This document shows, piece by piece, positions 1 to 9,464 of a stretch of 64,000 bases of DNA (its first letter is position 1; the number at the start of each line of letters is the position of its first letter). A program made the position numbers and the translations under genes. Origin of the DNA: Dysosmobacter welbionis. Its GTDB lineage: Bacteria; Bacillota; Clostridia; Oscillospirales; Oscillospiraceae. The notes below the pieces were generated by a model, which made no database searches, was not told where the DNA came from, and worked only from the letters and a program-made list of their open reading frames with translations. The DNA lies in NCBI RefSeq assembly GCF_005121165.3, contig NZ_CP034413.3:1674001-1738000 (forward strand), written 5' to 3'.

Positions 1-461
1 GCGAGAACAAATCTCACTGTGTAATCATCGTCCGCCACGCATTCCTCCACGGTGTCGAAGAGGTACGCAAATCCCTGTCCAATCGTTTTGAAGCGGTTAA
101 AGGAAAACACGACATCGGAAGCTGTCAGGTCGTTTCCGCTGTGGAACTTCACGCCCTCCTTCAGATGGAAGGTATACTCCAATCCATCCGGGCTGGCCTC
201 CCAATCGGTGGCCAGGTTCGGCGTTTCATCTGGATAGGTGAGATTATCATACAGATTTTCAACACATACGCTGCCGACCAAGTCCGTAATCACCGCCGGA
301 TCAATCTTGGGCGTACTGTCCGCAGAGAAGCGGATGATGCTGGGGCGGGTGCCGTCTCCCGTCTGAGCGTCTGCCGGGTCGCCCGCAGTGTCTCCGCCGC
401 ACCCGGACAGCAGGCCGACGCAGCTCAAAAGGGCCAGGACCAATGCAAGAATTCGTTTCAT
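1..461 (-). CDS. Peptide ABC transporter substrate-binding lipoprotein (5' part, cut by window edge)
   Basis: This is the N-terminal ~153 residues of an OppA/DppA-type extracellular solute-binding protein; the rest lies outside the window. The translation starts MKRILALVLALL and has a lipobox ending LLSGC, so it is a signal-II lipoprotein anchored outside the membrane. After a short acidic linker comes the family pattern of binding protein family 5 (a bound-peptide lobe with ...YTFHLKEGVKFH...). It is the last gene of a minus-strand operon, 75 bp after the stop of the second ATPase gene, with a GGAGG site just before the ATG. By family it would deliver oligopeptides or related small ligands to the permeases encoded upstream. 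The true ligand cannot be read from the sequence. Confidence 0.85.
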   Translation of the reverse strand, partial: MKRILALVLALLSCVGLLSGCGGDTAGDPADAQTGDGTRPSIIRFSADSTPKIDPAVITDLVGSVCVENLYDNLTYPDETPNLATDWEASPDGLEYTFHLKEGVKFHSGNDLTASDVVFSFNRFKTIGQGFAYLFDTVEECVADDDYTVRFVL

Positions 462-536
462 AATCTTCCTCCTTTATTACAGTCGTATAATTTACACCTC
501 CGGCGGCAGCCGAAAAGCGTGTACAGAGAGAATGCC

Positions 537-1502
537 CTATTTATCTATCAAATGACAGCGGACCGTATGCCCTGGCTCCACCTCCCGCATCACCGGGTCT
601 TCTTTTGTGCACCGCTCGCATTTGTAGGGGCAGCGGGTGTGAAAACTGCAGCCCGTCGGCACATTGACCGGGGACGGAATTTCCCCCACGCACTCCACTG
701 CCTTTGGTTTGATGGTCTCGTCCTCCTCCGAAACTACCGGGATCGAGGACAGCAGCATCTGTGTATAGGGGTGCAGCGGATTTCGATAGAATGTCTCGGT
801 GGGGGCGATTTCGCAAATCTTGCCCAGATACATGATCGCCACCCGGTTGGAGACGTTCCGCATTACGCCCATGTCGTGGGTGATGAACATATAGGTGAGG
901 TTCTGCTCCTTCTTCAGCTTGATGAGCATGTTGATGATCTTGGCCTGGATGGAGACATCCAGAGAAGAGGTTGGCTCATCCAGAATGATGAACTTGGGAT
1001 TGCAGCACAGTGCCCGGGCTATGGAGACCAGCTGCTTCTCACCGCCACCGATGGAGTTAGGCGACTTGTACATGAAGTCGGCGGGAAGTTCTACCATCTC
1101 CAGAATCTCAAGGATCTTATCGTCAATCTCGTTCTTGGGAACTACCTTATGTACCTTCAGCGGCAGACTCAGAATGCTGCGCACATCCTGATAGGGGTTT
1201 AGGGAAGAGCCGGGATCCTGAAAGACGATCTGCGCCTCGCGGCGGAATTTCATGCTCCTCTTCCGCTTGGTCTCCTTTGTGAAAACCTCGCCCTCAAAGT
1301 CGATCTCGCCGCCCGTCATCCCGTACATGCCCATAACGGTATAGGCAATCGTGCTCTTTCCGGAGCCGGACTCACCCACAAGGCCCATGACATCCCCATG
1401 GTTGATGGTCAGGTCCACGCCATCCACTGCCCGCACAAACCGGTCTTTTCCCACAGGAAAGTACTGCTTCAGGTTCTTTAATGTCAATAACTCATTCGAC
1501 AT
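537..1502 (-). CDS. Oligopeptide ABC transporter ATP-binding protein, OppF type
   Basis: This is one of the two nucleotide-binding subunits that power an Opp/Dpp-type importer on the cytoplasmic side. Walker A is GESGSGKST, Walker B is in [12 protein letters not shown], and the C-terminal oligopeptide/dipeptide domain with clustered cysteines ([14 protein letters not shown]) is present; such cysteines bind an Fe-S cluster in some family members. The signature motif reads SIGGGEKQ rather than the usual LSGGQ, a small deviation. I chose the internal ATG giving [10 protein letters not shown] (321 aa), because the longer frame runs back into the preceding gene. The start overlaps the end of the OppD-like gene by 11 bp, so the two are probably translationally coupled. 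Confidence 0.85.
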   Translation of the reverse strand: MSNELLTLKNLKQYFPVGKDRFVRAVDGVDLTINHGDVMGLVGESGSGKSTIAYTVMGMYGMTGGEIDFEGEVFTKETKRKRSMKFRREAQIVFQDPGSSLNPYQDVRSILSLPLKVHKVVPKNEIDDKILEILEMVELPADFMYKSPNSIGGGEKQLVSIARALCCNPKFIILDEPTSSLDVSIQAKIINMLIKLKKEQNLTYMFITHDMGVMRNVSNRVAIMYLGKICEIAPTETFYRNPLHPYTQMLLSSIPVVSEEDETIKPKAVECVGEIPSPVNVPTGCSFHTRCPYKCERCTKEDPVMREVEPGHTVRCHLIDK

Positions 1503-2511
1503 GGCCGTCTCCCCTCTCCTTGGCAGGTCCCTTGTCCTCATAGAGGAAGCAGGACACCGCATGATTTTCTGCAGCCATGTATGTGCCCGGTTTTTCCTGC
1601 TTGCAGCGTTCTGTGCAATGAGGGCAGCGGTTGAAGAACCGGCACCCCTTTGGTGGATTTACATAACTTGGAATGTAGCCGTAAATGCCGGCTGAAATTC
1701 CGCCGCCGGTAAGCCGCGGCACACATGCCAGCAAGCCTTGGGTATACGGATGCAGCGGATTTTTGAAAAGCTCAGCGGTATCGCAGTTCTCCACGATGTT
1801 TCCCGCGTACATGACGTAAATACGGTCCACCAGCTCTCGGACCACGCCCAGCGAGTGGGTGATCATGATCAAAGAGCGCTTTTCCTCCTCCACCAGCCTG
1901 CGCAGAAGCTTGTGGATCTGCCCCTGAACCGTGACGTCCAGCGCGGTACCGGGCTCATCCGCGATCAGCAGCTGACGGGGCGTCAGAAGCGATGTGGCAA
2001 TGCAGATTCTCTGCCGCATACCGCCTGATAACTGGTGCGGGTACGAGTTCAGAATGCGGTCCGGGTCCGGAATCATCACGCTGTCAATCGCCTTCCGGGC
2101 CGCGTCCAGCATTCCCTTTTTGTCATGCTTATCAAACTGCCCGGAGTATTTCAGCACATCCATCATCTGCTGGCCGATCGTGAATACAGGGTTCAATGCC
2201 GCCATGGGCGACTGGGAGATCATGGAGATCTTGCGGCGCCGTAGATCCAAAAGCGCCTTCGCATCCATGGCCAGGATATCCTCACCGCCAAACAGGAGCT
2301 TAGACCCCTCTCCCACCTTGATACCCCGTTCGTCCAGTGTCCGCATGACCATTTTCATCGTTGTGGTCTTTCCGCAGCCGGACTCGCCCACAAGGCCGAT
2401 TTTTTCGCCCTTACCCACGTACAGATTGATGTGATCCACCACTTCGGCAAAGCCCCGATATGTCTTGTACCATACAGAGAGATCCTGAATATCCAGCAAT
2501 TTTTCATCCAT
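1492..2511 (-). CDS. Oligopeptide ABC transporter ATP-binding protein, OppD type
   Basis: This is the partner ATPase of the same importer, 339 aa, with Walker [10 protein letters not shown], signature LSGGMRQRI and Walker [13 protein letters not shown] (usual form DEPTTALD). The C-terminal oligo_HPY extension with four cysteines ([14 protein letters not shown]) is present. The ATG overlaps the stop codon of the permease gene in a TGATG arrangement, so I use 2511 rather than the GTG one codon earlier. Its position between permease and OppF genes is the standard opp order B-C-D-F. Family and role are clear; substrate is not. Confidence 0.88.
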   Translation of the reverse strand: MDEKLLDIQDLSVWYKTYRGFAEVVDHINLYVGKGEKIGLVGESGCGKTTTMKMVMRTLDERGIKVGEGSKLLFGGEDILAMDAKALLDLRRRKISMISQSPMAALNPVFTIGQQMMDVLKYSGQFDKHDKKGMLDAARKAIDSVMIPDPDRILNSYPHQLSGGMRQRICIATSLLTPRQLLIADEPGTALDVTVQGQIHKLLRRLVEEEKRSLIMITHSLGVVRELVDRIYVMYAGNIVENCDTAELFKNPLHPYTQGLLACVPRLTGGGISAGIYGYIPSYVNPPKGCRFFNRCPHCTERCKQEKPGTYMAAENHAVSCFLYEDKGPAKERGDGHVE

Positions 2512-3404
2512 CACTGTTTCCCCCTGTCCAGCATATCCCGAATTCCGTCGCCCAAGAAGTTAAAGCCAAGGATGACAAACACAATGGCAAGGGCGGGGAA
2601 TGCCGTCATCCACCAATAGTCCGGCATGTAAGTCGACCCTTCGGAGATCATCGTGCCGAAGGACGGCGTGGGGGGCTGTTCGCCCAGGCCGATAAAACTC
2701 AGGGATGCGCCCAGCAGAATAACCCAGCCAACGTCCAGCGCCATCTTTGTCAAAACCGGGGACAAGCAGTTGGGCAGCAGTTCCTTGAAGAGAATATGCG
2801 CCCTGCTCGCGCCGACAAGTTCGGCATTCTTGATAAAGTACTCCTTGCTATATCCGGTCGCCATACTATAGACCAGTCTTGTATACCATGGCCACCAGGA
2901 AAGGGTCACCGCAATCATGGTATTCGTCATGTTCGGCTCCATGAGGGAGGCTATGGTCATGGCCAGCACCAGTGACGGCAACGCCAGGAAAATATCCGTC
3001 ATGCGCATGATGACGGTGTCCACCCAGGTGTGGTGATAATATCCCGCCAGAAGACCCAGAAACGTCCCCACGGGAACAGAGATCGCCAGTACCACCACTG
3101 CCATTTTCAGGGCGCCGCGGAATCCGAAAATCACGCGGGAGAGGATGTCCCGCCCCGTCACATCCGTCCCGAACCAAAACGTGGCGTTAGGTGCCACGCC
3201 GGCATTGGCCAGATCCACATAGGCGCCGGCATGTTCCGGAAACGGCGCCACATACGGGGCAAAAATTGCGAAAATCAGGGAGATCACCACAATGGCCAAT
3301 CCCACCATGGACAATTTGTTGCTGCGGAAGTTATACCAGTAAATACAGAAATTCTCCCGGGTGGATGGCTTCAGAAAGCCTTTTTTCTTTTTGGCTGCAT
3401 CCAT
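2511..3404 (-). CDS. ABC transporter permease, OppC type
   Basis: This inner-membrane permease of 297 aa is of the binding-protein-dependent transport family. A cytoplasmic N-terminal tail (MDAAKKKKGFLKPSTREN) precedes one membrane segment, a large external loop containing FGTDVTGRDILSR, and then the five-helix core. The EAA-type coupling loop is visible around GASRAHILFKELLPN. It follows the OppB-like gene by 2 bp and overlaps the OppD-like gene. With its partner it forms the transmembrane channel of the importer. A GGAGGTGA site lies before the ATG. Confidence 0.88.
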   Translation of the reverse strand: MDAAKKKKGFLKPSTRENFCIYWYNFRSNKLSMVGLAIVVISLIFAIFAPYVAPFPEHAGAYVDLANAGVAPNATFWFGTDVTGRDILSRVIFGFRGALKMAVVVLAISVPVGTFLGLLAGYYHHTWVDTVIMRMTDIFLALPSLVLAMTIASLMEPNMTNTMIAVTLSWWPWYTRLVYSMATGYSKEYFIKNAELVGASRAHILFKELLPNCLSPVLTKMALDVGWVILLGASLSFIGLGEQPPTPSFGTMISEGSTYMPDYWWMTAFPALAIVFVILGFNFLGDGIRDMLDRGKQ

Positions 3405-3406
3405 CT

Positions 3407-4423
3407 TTACAGGTCACCTCCCAGTCGGATCCTCGGGTCCACCATAGCATTGATCACGTCCACGATCAGATTGACCACCAAGAACGTCGCTCCGATTACA
3501 AGCACCACTGCACAGACAGAGTTCAAGTCCTTGGTAATCATCGCGTTTGCCCCGTATTTGGAAAATCCCGGCCAGTTGAATACCTGTTCCACCATGAATG
3601 CGTTGCCCACCATAGATGCAATGTCCATGCCCATAACTGTGATCACTGACGTGCTGGAGGGCTTGAACAGATATCGATTCATCAGGACTTTTTCCGGCAG
3701 GCCATAACTGCGGGAAACGCACATGTACTCCTTTCCCATATTGTCCGTCAGCGCGGAACGCATCAGCCGTGCATCCTGGAACATACCGCCCAGAGAAAGG
3801 GCAAACGCGGGCAACAGCAAATGGAGGAACGCGTCCCACGCCGTGGAAAATTGTCCCTGCACCAGGGCATCCAGCACATAGAAGCCCGTGATGGTGTCCG
3901 GCGGTGCCACCCCGGTACTCAATCGCCCAAGCGTTGGGATTACCTGCCATAGATTTCCGAATATGACCAGCAGCACAATTGCCACCACGAAGGACGGCAC
4001 CGCGATTCCGATATAGGAGAACACACGGATGATACTGTCCAGAATGCCATCTCGGTGCCGGGCCGCCGCCCGTCCCAAAATCAGGGAACCGCCCACCATG
4101 AACAGGGCGGACCAGAAAATCAGTTCAAAGGTCGCCGGAAGCAGCTGCTTCATGTCCTCTGTAACAGAGCGGCGGGTGGACAGGGAAATACCGAAATCGC
4201 CATGAAGCACATCCCGAAACCACAGGATATACTGCACCGGCAGTGGCTTATCTAAATACATCTGTTTTGACAGGTTATCGACTGCCTCCTGGGTCGCGTG
4301 CTGCCCCAAAGCCAACCGTGCCGGATCTCCCGGAATAATGCGGGAAAGACAGAAAATGACAATTGAAACTCCTATCAGAACAAATACTCCCTGCAAGAGT
4401 CTTTTCAGTATATAGCGAAGCAC
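3407..4423 (-). CDS. ABC transporter permease, OppB type
   Basis: This is a 338-aa inner-membrane permease with the OppB/DppB hallmarks: an N-terminal helix (YILKRLLQGVFVLIGVS), the motif IPGDPARLALG, LPVQYILWFRDVLHGDFGIS, and a coupling loop near SRSYGLPEKVLMNRYLFK. It starts with GTG after an AGGAAAGG-type site. It is the first transport gene of the operon, 36 bp after the stop of the racemase-family gene. That spacing suggests the racemase-like enzyme acts on something imported by this transporter. Confidence 0.87.
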   Translation of the reverse strand: MLRYILKRLLQGVFVLIGVSIVIFCLSRIIPGDPARLALGQHATQEAVDNLSKQMYLDKPLPVQYILWFRDVLHGDFGISLSTRRSVTEDMKQLLPATFELIFWSALFMVGGSLILGRAAARHRDGILDSIIRVFSYIGIAVPSFVVAIVLLVIFGNLWQVIPTLGRLSTGVAPPDTITGFYVLDALVQGQFSTAWDAFLHLLLPAFALSLGGMFQDARLMRSALTDNMGKEYMCVSRSYGLPEKVLMNRYLFKPSSTSVITVMGMDIASMVGNAFMVEQVFNWPGFSKYGANAMITKDLNSVCAVVLVIGATFLVVNLIVDVINAMVDPRIRLGGDL

Positions 4424-4459
4424 TTTTCCAACCCCTTTCCTATTGCAGAGCCATTTGGA

Positions 4460-5227
4460 TCACGTCAGTTCCCAATCGACTTTTCGTGTCTTTTCTTCCA
4501 CCGGCCAATAGGCGTATTTGCTCTGGGAAACGCCCATCAACGCACAAGAAAGTGCGTCGTAAAGAGCCGCTCTGAATGGCTCAATGACCGGAATATCGAT
4601 CCCGTGTTCCTGCAGTTTTCTCTTCACGCCATCCACCGCCGTGCTCATGCAGGTACAGCCAAAAATCACCGCCCGGGCGCCATCCTGCCGTACCGCTTGG
4701 TTGGCAGCCGCCGCAGCCTTGTCCACGAGAGCCTCCTCACTGTTGTGAAGTTCCACCACTGGCATGTGAATGACCGGAATGGATGCCAACTGCCGTTCAA
4801 AGCAATAACACCGGATATTTTCACGAATACAGCGGTCGGCATTATCCAGAATCCCGATCACAGAAAAGCGCCCGGCCATTCTGGCGGCCAGTGAACAGCT
4901 GGACTGGCATGCCCCCATCACCGGAATTCGGACCAATTCCCGGCATTCAGAGAGTGCGGGATCCAGAAAGCAATCCAGGACAATGGCGTCGAAGCCATCT
5001 TTTTCCCCCTGCTGCACCAGCTTTAATATGTAAGGCGCAGCCAGAGCCGAATCGTAAAAGCATTCAATAGACTCACTTCCACCCTCAACGATCCTGCTCT
5101 CAAGCTCCACCAGTCCCCCGGTTTCCTCCTTCAGCGCGGCGGCCAGCGCCTGACGGTCCTTTACAGAGACTGCGATCCCCTCTGTATAAATGTCCGGAAC
5201 AATGTTGAGGATTCTGATCTTTCTCAT
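4460..5227 (-). CDS. Asp/Glu/hydantoin racemase family protein
   Basis: This 255-aa cytoplasmic protein belongs to the cofactor-independent Asp/Glu racemase superfamily. Both catalytic-cysteine positions of the fold are present: one in VLDCFLDPAL (family usual NCFGDPAL) and one in VIFGCTCMS. Length matches hydantoin racemases and related isomerases and ligases (about 240-260 aa). It is the promoter-proximal gene of the opp-like operon, with a GGAGGTATCT site before ATG. Plausible roles are racemising hydantoins, amino acids or a related imported compound. The exact reaction is inference, since the superfamily also contains maleate isomerase and arylmalonate decarboxylase. Confidence 0.75.
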   Translation of the reverse strand: MRKIRILNIVPDIYTEGIAVSVKDRQALAAALKEETGGLVELESRIVEGGSESIECFYDSALAAPYILKLVQQGEKDGFDAIVLDCFLDPALSECRELVRIPVMGACQSSCSLAARMAGRFSVIGILDNADRCIRENIRCYCFERQLASIPVIHMPVVELHNSEEALVDKAAAAANQAVRQDGARAVIFGCTCMSTAVDGVKRKLQEHGIDIPVIEPFRAALYDALSCALMGVSQSKYAYWPVEEKTRKVDWELT

Positions 5228-5546
5228 AGATACCTCCTTTTCGCATCATCTAATTTTGGTCTACTGCCGTGTTATTTATGTTGAAAATTATACGATTGGA
5301 TTTTGTGTAGAAATATACATTTTTCTTGGGCATTATTTTCATCATAACACACAGCCCTTATGCAAATCTCACATATATCTAGATGTCCAGAACAGCAGAA
5401 GGGATCAGGGAATCTCTGTTGTAAGCATCTATGGTCTTTCCTTGACATCTTCCTTAAGAAGCTGAGGGTAGATTTTTAACAGTAATTTGCCCAACTTTAA
5501 GTGGAGCGTCTGGAGCCCCTGCTGTATCTCATCGGCCAGACGATAG

Positions 5547-5990
5547 GGACAGGCGGTAGAACACCGCTATGAAGCCGCCGGAACAACTGCGTTGGCGTCT
5601 ATTGCAAAGGCCCATTCCCATTGTGGAAATTCCCTGGCATTCCTCGCTGATGGAGAGACGGTCGTGCAACTCACTGAACACGGTTCTGGCGGGAGAAATC
5701 AGGAGCTGGCATTGGCCGCTGCAGAAGGAATTGCAGGACTGGACAATGTCTTAATTTTTTCCGTTGCTTCTGATGGAACCGATGGGTCCACTGATGCGGT
5801 CGGCGGAATTGTAGATAGGTTCACGTGGAGCCGACTGGAAAAGGCTGGCCTCTCCATTCACCAGATACTAGCTAATAACAGCGCCTATCATGCTTTGAAA
5901 CAAGTAGATGGGTTGATTCGAACGGGTCCCATAGGGACCAATGTAAATGATGTTTTGGTGCTCCTGATTCAACAAGCTGAAAGGACATGA
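5547..5990 (+). pseudogene. Glycerate 2-kinase (GckA/GarK-type) C-terminal MOFRL-domain remnant
   Basis: The reading frame encodes only the C-terminal MOFRL domain of D-glycerate 2-kinase. Recognisable pieces are GSGGRNQELALAAAEG, VASDGTDGSTDAVGGIVD, ILANNSAYHAL and IRTGPIGTNVNDVLVLL. The N-terminal ~300 residues of a normal ~415-aa enzyme are missing, and a TAG closes the frame at 5544-5546. No ribosome site precedes it. It lies in a tract of other broken genes and is best read as a fragment left by insertion or deletion. Confidence 0.75.
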
Positions 5991-6401
5991 ACAAGCGACT
6001 CTGTTGTGATTACGTATCGTGGGCAGCAAGTATCGGTGCCGAAGGCTTTCTGGAGCGGGATCGGAAGCGGGAACAGGCGTGGTAAAAACAGGAGGAAAGG
6101 CATAGCATATCCTCTCGAAATAAAACCTGAGGAGAACAAGCAGGGACTGAACGCCCGCTGAAAGATTGAAGCAGTCCGTCTCTCCAAAGATAAGGTTACA
6201 GGGTGTTAAGCCCTAATTATTGGTGCTTGAAAGAGCGTCCAGCACATACCTATTTAGTCCAACACGAGGTTGAGCCTACTCACCTCCACGTGCTCTGTAG
6301 TACACCTGCTTCCTCAAGCCTATTTTAACAAATTTCAACTTGCTGTATGAGAGGCACCTATGTTTCATCCATTTTGGTGCCTTGGAGCGTAGCGGAAAGG
6401 A
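5991..6401. other. Intergenic stretch between two gene remnants
   Basis: I see no convincing gene here. Short open frames occur on both strands, but none has a family pattern together with a ribosome site. The tract sits between a glycerate-kinase remnant and a nitroreductase remnant and is probably also decayed coding DNA. Confidence 0.4.
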
Positions 6402-6981
6402 ATGGTCACACCTATGGAATTTAAAGAAGATATTCAAAAGAGACGCACAACATTTCAGTTTACTGGTACACCGGTAACAGCGGAACAGATTAAGTGGATT
6501 ATTCGGGCCGGAATCACGGCTCCCTCTTTTGACCACAAACGCAAGTGGAATCTTATTGCGGTCACGTCGGAGATGGCAAAGCGAAAAGTCACCGACTACA
6601 TTGACCCTCTGCCCTGTAAGGACACTCCTCCTGAAAATCCAGTGCAGGAGATGATTCAGATCGCTTTCCCCAAGCAAAAAAGTATGTGCGGAAGCTGGAT
6701 GTGTCCTTCTGCCGCTGTATAAGCGGGAAGCACAGATCATGATGGAGGTCGGGCCCAGAAAACTGATGGACTTTGTCGAGATCTGGTGCGTCATCGAAAA
6801 CGTCTTCCTAGCTACCACAGACGAGAGCCTTGGCCGCTCCATGCGAATTCCCACAGAGGAACAGCCGAGGAAGATTTTGGAAGTGCTGGGCTGTCCATCA
6901 GGATACCAGCTTCCTTGCATCATCGGAATCGGCCATATTGCAGAAGGGGCTGAATATCGGAGCAGGTTTATCCGGATTTGA
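6402..6981 (+). pseudogene. Nitroreductase family protein, frameshifted
   Basis: The N-terminal half starts MEFKEDIQKRRTTFQFTG and has the nitroreductase pattern EQIKWIIRAGITAPSFDHKRKWN (FMN-binding Arg and the usual APS motif). It goes out of frame after an A-run near 6679-6684. The C-terminal half resumes in another frame from about 6700: LLPLYKREAQIMMEVG, then ENVFLATTDESLGRSMRIP and LGCPSGYQLPCIIGIGH, which is typical of the family C-terminus. At least two frame changes separate the pieces. An intact protein would be an FMN-dependent NAD(P)H oxidoreductase of about 200 aa. Confidence 0.75.
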
Positions 6982-7610
6982 CGGAGTGTGTTCATTGGAA
7001 AATTGGTGAAAATACCTCAGCGGAATTTTTATATGTTGCTTTTGTGTCCGGACTGGTAGTCTATCCATTTGTCCTACACAGTGCTTAGATAATTTACTGC
7101 TACCTATCTTATTTCCTATAAATCGCCGGGGCACCAAGATTCTCCTTCCTGGTGCCTTGGCGATTTCTCCATATAAAAGCCTGTGAAAACTGAGCTGGAT
7201 TCCCGCCAGCAACGTGATGAAGGCATCGCCTTGACATATGCCCGGCGGGAGGAAATAATCGACACTTGTGAAATCTCCAACAGCACCAACGCAGAAACTG
7301 CGCCGCATCAGCAATGAAAAGGCCAGCTGGATTAGGAGTTGGATCAATCAATCCGGCCGTTTCTTTTCCTCGGTTTCATATTCATTCTCTCAGATTCTTG
7401 CGTTGTCCGTCATCGCTTCATTTTCTTTTGCCCACTTGCTGGATTACGCATATCGCTGTCAGAGGAAGTATCTGATTGGCAAAAGCACTGAATCAAGATG
7501 CTTGAATCTGTGTAATTCTCTGAATTTTCTTCTTGTCTCCGCTCAACTCCCTGTTTTGTTGCTTGTACATGATGAGAGGTTGTGTATTTCTCAAATGCGG
7601 GGGAGGCATC
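6982..7610. other. Non-coding or decayed stretch with one hairpin
   Basis: No supported gene is visible. The one clear structure is an inverted repeat at 7120-7166, with 17-nt arms (AAATCGCC...GGCACCA against TGGTGCC...GGCGATTT) and two mismatches. It could be a terminator or the end of a lost element. Short open frames across 7268-7639 have no family pattern that I recognise. Confidence 0.35.
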
Positions 7611-7808
7611 GTGAAAGAATCGGACTGCAAACGCTATGAGGATCTGCCGCTGTTTCTGAACACGGCAACAGTGGCAAAACTTCTTGGTGTGTCACAATCC
7701 AGCTGCTACGAGCTCATGCACGAGCCGGGCTTCCCGGTACTAAAGATCGGCAGCAGGATGGTCGTACCCAAGGAGCAGTTCACCCGCTGGGGGATGAGCA
7801 TACGGGAG
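7611..7808 (+). pseudogene. Excisionase-like small HTH protein (IME core, copy A), frameshifted
   Basis: From a GTG with a GGGGGAGG site, the frame reads VKESDCKRYEDLPLFLN, then TVAKLLGVSQSSCYELMH and a FPVLKIGSRMVVPKEQF tail. This is the MerR/excisionase-type winged-helix fold used by integrative elements. It is closely similar throughout to the intact 69-aa gene at 16937-17146. The end is scrambled by a single-base change in the G-run near 7791. It is the first gene of the decayed element core A. Confidence 0.7.
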
Positions 7809-7823
7809 GTGGAAAATCAGGTA

Positions 7824-8200
7824 CGGAAGTGGAACCTACTTCTCTCTGCCCGACGAGATCTTCCTGCTGGGTCTGAATGCCGGTGAACTGGCAGTGTATA
7901 GTTACCTCAAACGGTGCGAGGACCGTAAGACGCATCAGTGCTGGCCCAACGATTGGGAGATCTGTGGGTATGAGTGAAAACACAGTGCGCAAGTACATCC
8001 GCCAACTGGAGGAACAGGAGCTCCTCTTCACAGAACCGACAGAGATTATGACCAGGGCCGGTCAGAAGCGCAATAGGAATCTGCACCACACCCTCCGTCC
8101 CACCCAGGAGGTGGTAAATGCGTACTATGACCGTCAGTTGGCGCGGCTGGAAATCACAGTAATGCGTCAGAAGGCAGCAGCGGCCCAGGCCGGCATGTGA
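7824..8200 (+). pseudogene. HTH replication/regulatory protein of IME core (copy A), frameshifted
   Basis: One frame gives YFSLPDEIFLLGLNAGELAVYSYLKRCEDRKTHQCWP. About position 7943 the coding sense moves to another frame with TIGRSVGMSENTVRKYIRQLEE and a basic C-terminus up to AAAAQAGM. SENTVRKYIRQLE is a classical winged helix-turn-helix recognition segment. The family is common next to excisionase and mob genes in Firmicute mobilizable elements and may regulate or initiate replication. The same gene, also broken, is at 17143-17550. Confidence 0.6.
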
Positions 8201-8374
8201 CCGCCTGGGCCGCTGTGTGCGGAGGTGACAGCGTGGGCAGGGTACAGGCATTCCGTGTGGGGACTGTGTGCCGCAGCTCCCGTTATTGATTAACGCCTAA
8301 ATGGGCAGGTGGACCGAGGGGGGAATCGTGCAGGATAAAGGCCGGGGTCGCCGGTAGCACCTCCGGCCGGTCAC

Positions 8375-8509
8375 AACTGCCCGCAGTGCGGGCAGTTGCG
8401 AGGGTTTTGCGGTGTATCAAAAGTGGGATCAAAATCCGACCTGTGCTGTCACCTCTGCGGTCACGAACCCGGAACACCTACTGTCACAACAAAAAAACAG
8501 AGGTCAAGC
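8375..8509 (+). other. oriT-like region upstream of mobC-like gene (copy A)
   Basis: A perfect inverted repeat with 10-nt arms (AACTGCCCGC/GCGGGCAGTT, 8375-8397) is followed by a ~90-bp tract and then ACACCTACTGTCACAACAAAAA just before the mobC-like gene. The same arrangement, hairpin plus conserved ACACCTACTGTCACAAC, recurs at 17705-17827 ahead of the second mobC-like gene. Conservation of this non-coding block next to mobilisation genes is what I expect of a transfer origin; the nick site is not assigned. Confidence 0.45.
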
Positions 8510-8527
8510 CCCAGAAAGGAGCAGTTT

Positions 8528-8878
8528 ATGGGCAGAAAAGAGAAATTCGCCTTCTACCTCTCTCCGGAGAAGAAGGCCATCTTAGAGCGGCGGTACCGGG
8601 AGGATTGAAGCCGCAGTCTCACCGCCTTCATCGAACGAGCCGTCGACTTCTATCTGGACTGCTTCAGCGCCAACAACGCAGGACTCTTTCTCCCGGCCTC
8701 CATCAAATCCTATGTGGACGGCCGACTGGGACAGTTGGAGAATCGGATGTCCTCTCTGCTGTACAAGCAGGCAGTGGAGCAGGATATGGTAGCCGGCATT
8801 CTGGCGGATGCCTATCAATTCAACGAAGATGATCTCCAGCCACGCCGCACGGAGAGTATCAACAAGGCACCTGAGTAA
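8528..8878 (+). pseudogene. MobC-like mobilization accessory protein (IME core copy A), interrupted
   Basis: The frame starts MGRKEKFAFYLSPEKKAILERRYRED, then meets a TGA. It continues with SRSLTAFIERAVDFYLDCF and, further on, KQAVEQDMVAGILADAYQFNEDDL. This is the small ribbon-helix-helix type protein that helps a relaxase at oriT. The copy at 17854-18250 aligns throughout. In-frame stop and frame changes make it non-functional as written. Confidence 0.6.
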
Positions 8879-8999
8879 AAGTGAGTTTGAAACGGTGCTG
8901 TCTGCCTCAGATTGTGTCAGGCATCCCGTGGAGGATGCTGTACTTCAGAACTTCCAACCGGGATGTCTACGAAAAACTGTTGATGGTCTTGGAATTGGG

Positions 9000-9091
9000 G
9001 TAAATGTCAAATATAAGGGGCAATAAAGGAGTGTGGGCGTGGCTAAAGCCACACCCACACTCCTTTATATCCTCCTGTATTTGACATTTAC
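9000..9091. repeat. 92-bp near-perfect palindrome
   Basis: Two 45-nt arms (9000-9044 and 9047-9091) separated by 2 nt match at 39 of 45 positions, with outer ends GTAAATGTCAAATA and inner part GGAGTGTGGG...GTGGCT. It lies between the mobC-like remnant and the 3' end of the minus-strand symporter operon. It may be a bidirectional terminator or a miniature inverted-repeat element; I see no target-site duplication. Confidence 0.6.
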
Positions 9092-9141
9092 CATTTTGTG
9101 TGTGGGACTCTCTCTTATGCCAGTTTCTTCACTCTATTTTC

Positions 9142-9417
9142 TTAAAACAACAGGGTTATAACTTTATAGAGAATGAACAGGAACATGATCACAAAGCCAC
9201 CGCAACGGCTCACTACACGTCTCCAAGACCGCTGTTCCTGACAGCGGTCCGCATGGATAAGTGCCGCCAGAAAAACTCCGCTGCAGGCCAGCAACACCGC
9301 CCATAGAAATGTTGCATTGGGCAGAGCAGTTTCCCATGCCAGCAACAGGACGCAGGGAACAAGAATCAAAATTGAGGCGGCGAATTCTGCCAGCTTTCTA
9401 GCGACATAAGCATTCAC
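9142..9417 (-). CDS. Small membrane protein, function unknown
   Basis: This 91-aa protein has three probable membrane segments (around residues 12-30, 36-54 and 73-90) joined by a basic loop DRCQEQRSWRRVVSRCG. A GGAGGGAAAAAGGTGA site precedes the ATG. It is the last gene of the sigma-54-controlled operon, 47 bp after the symporter stop. I do not recognise a family. A role as accessory subunit of the symporter is possible from position alone. Confidence 0.5.
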   Translation of the reverse strand: MNAYVARKLAEFAASILILVPCVLLLAWETALPNATFLWAVLLACSGVFLAALIHADRCQEQRSWRRVVSRCGGFVIMFLFILYKVITLLF

Positions 9418-9464
9418 CTTTTTCCCTCCTTCAGCATTTTCTTGGAAAAGAGATTTCCTGTTGC

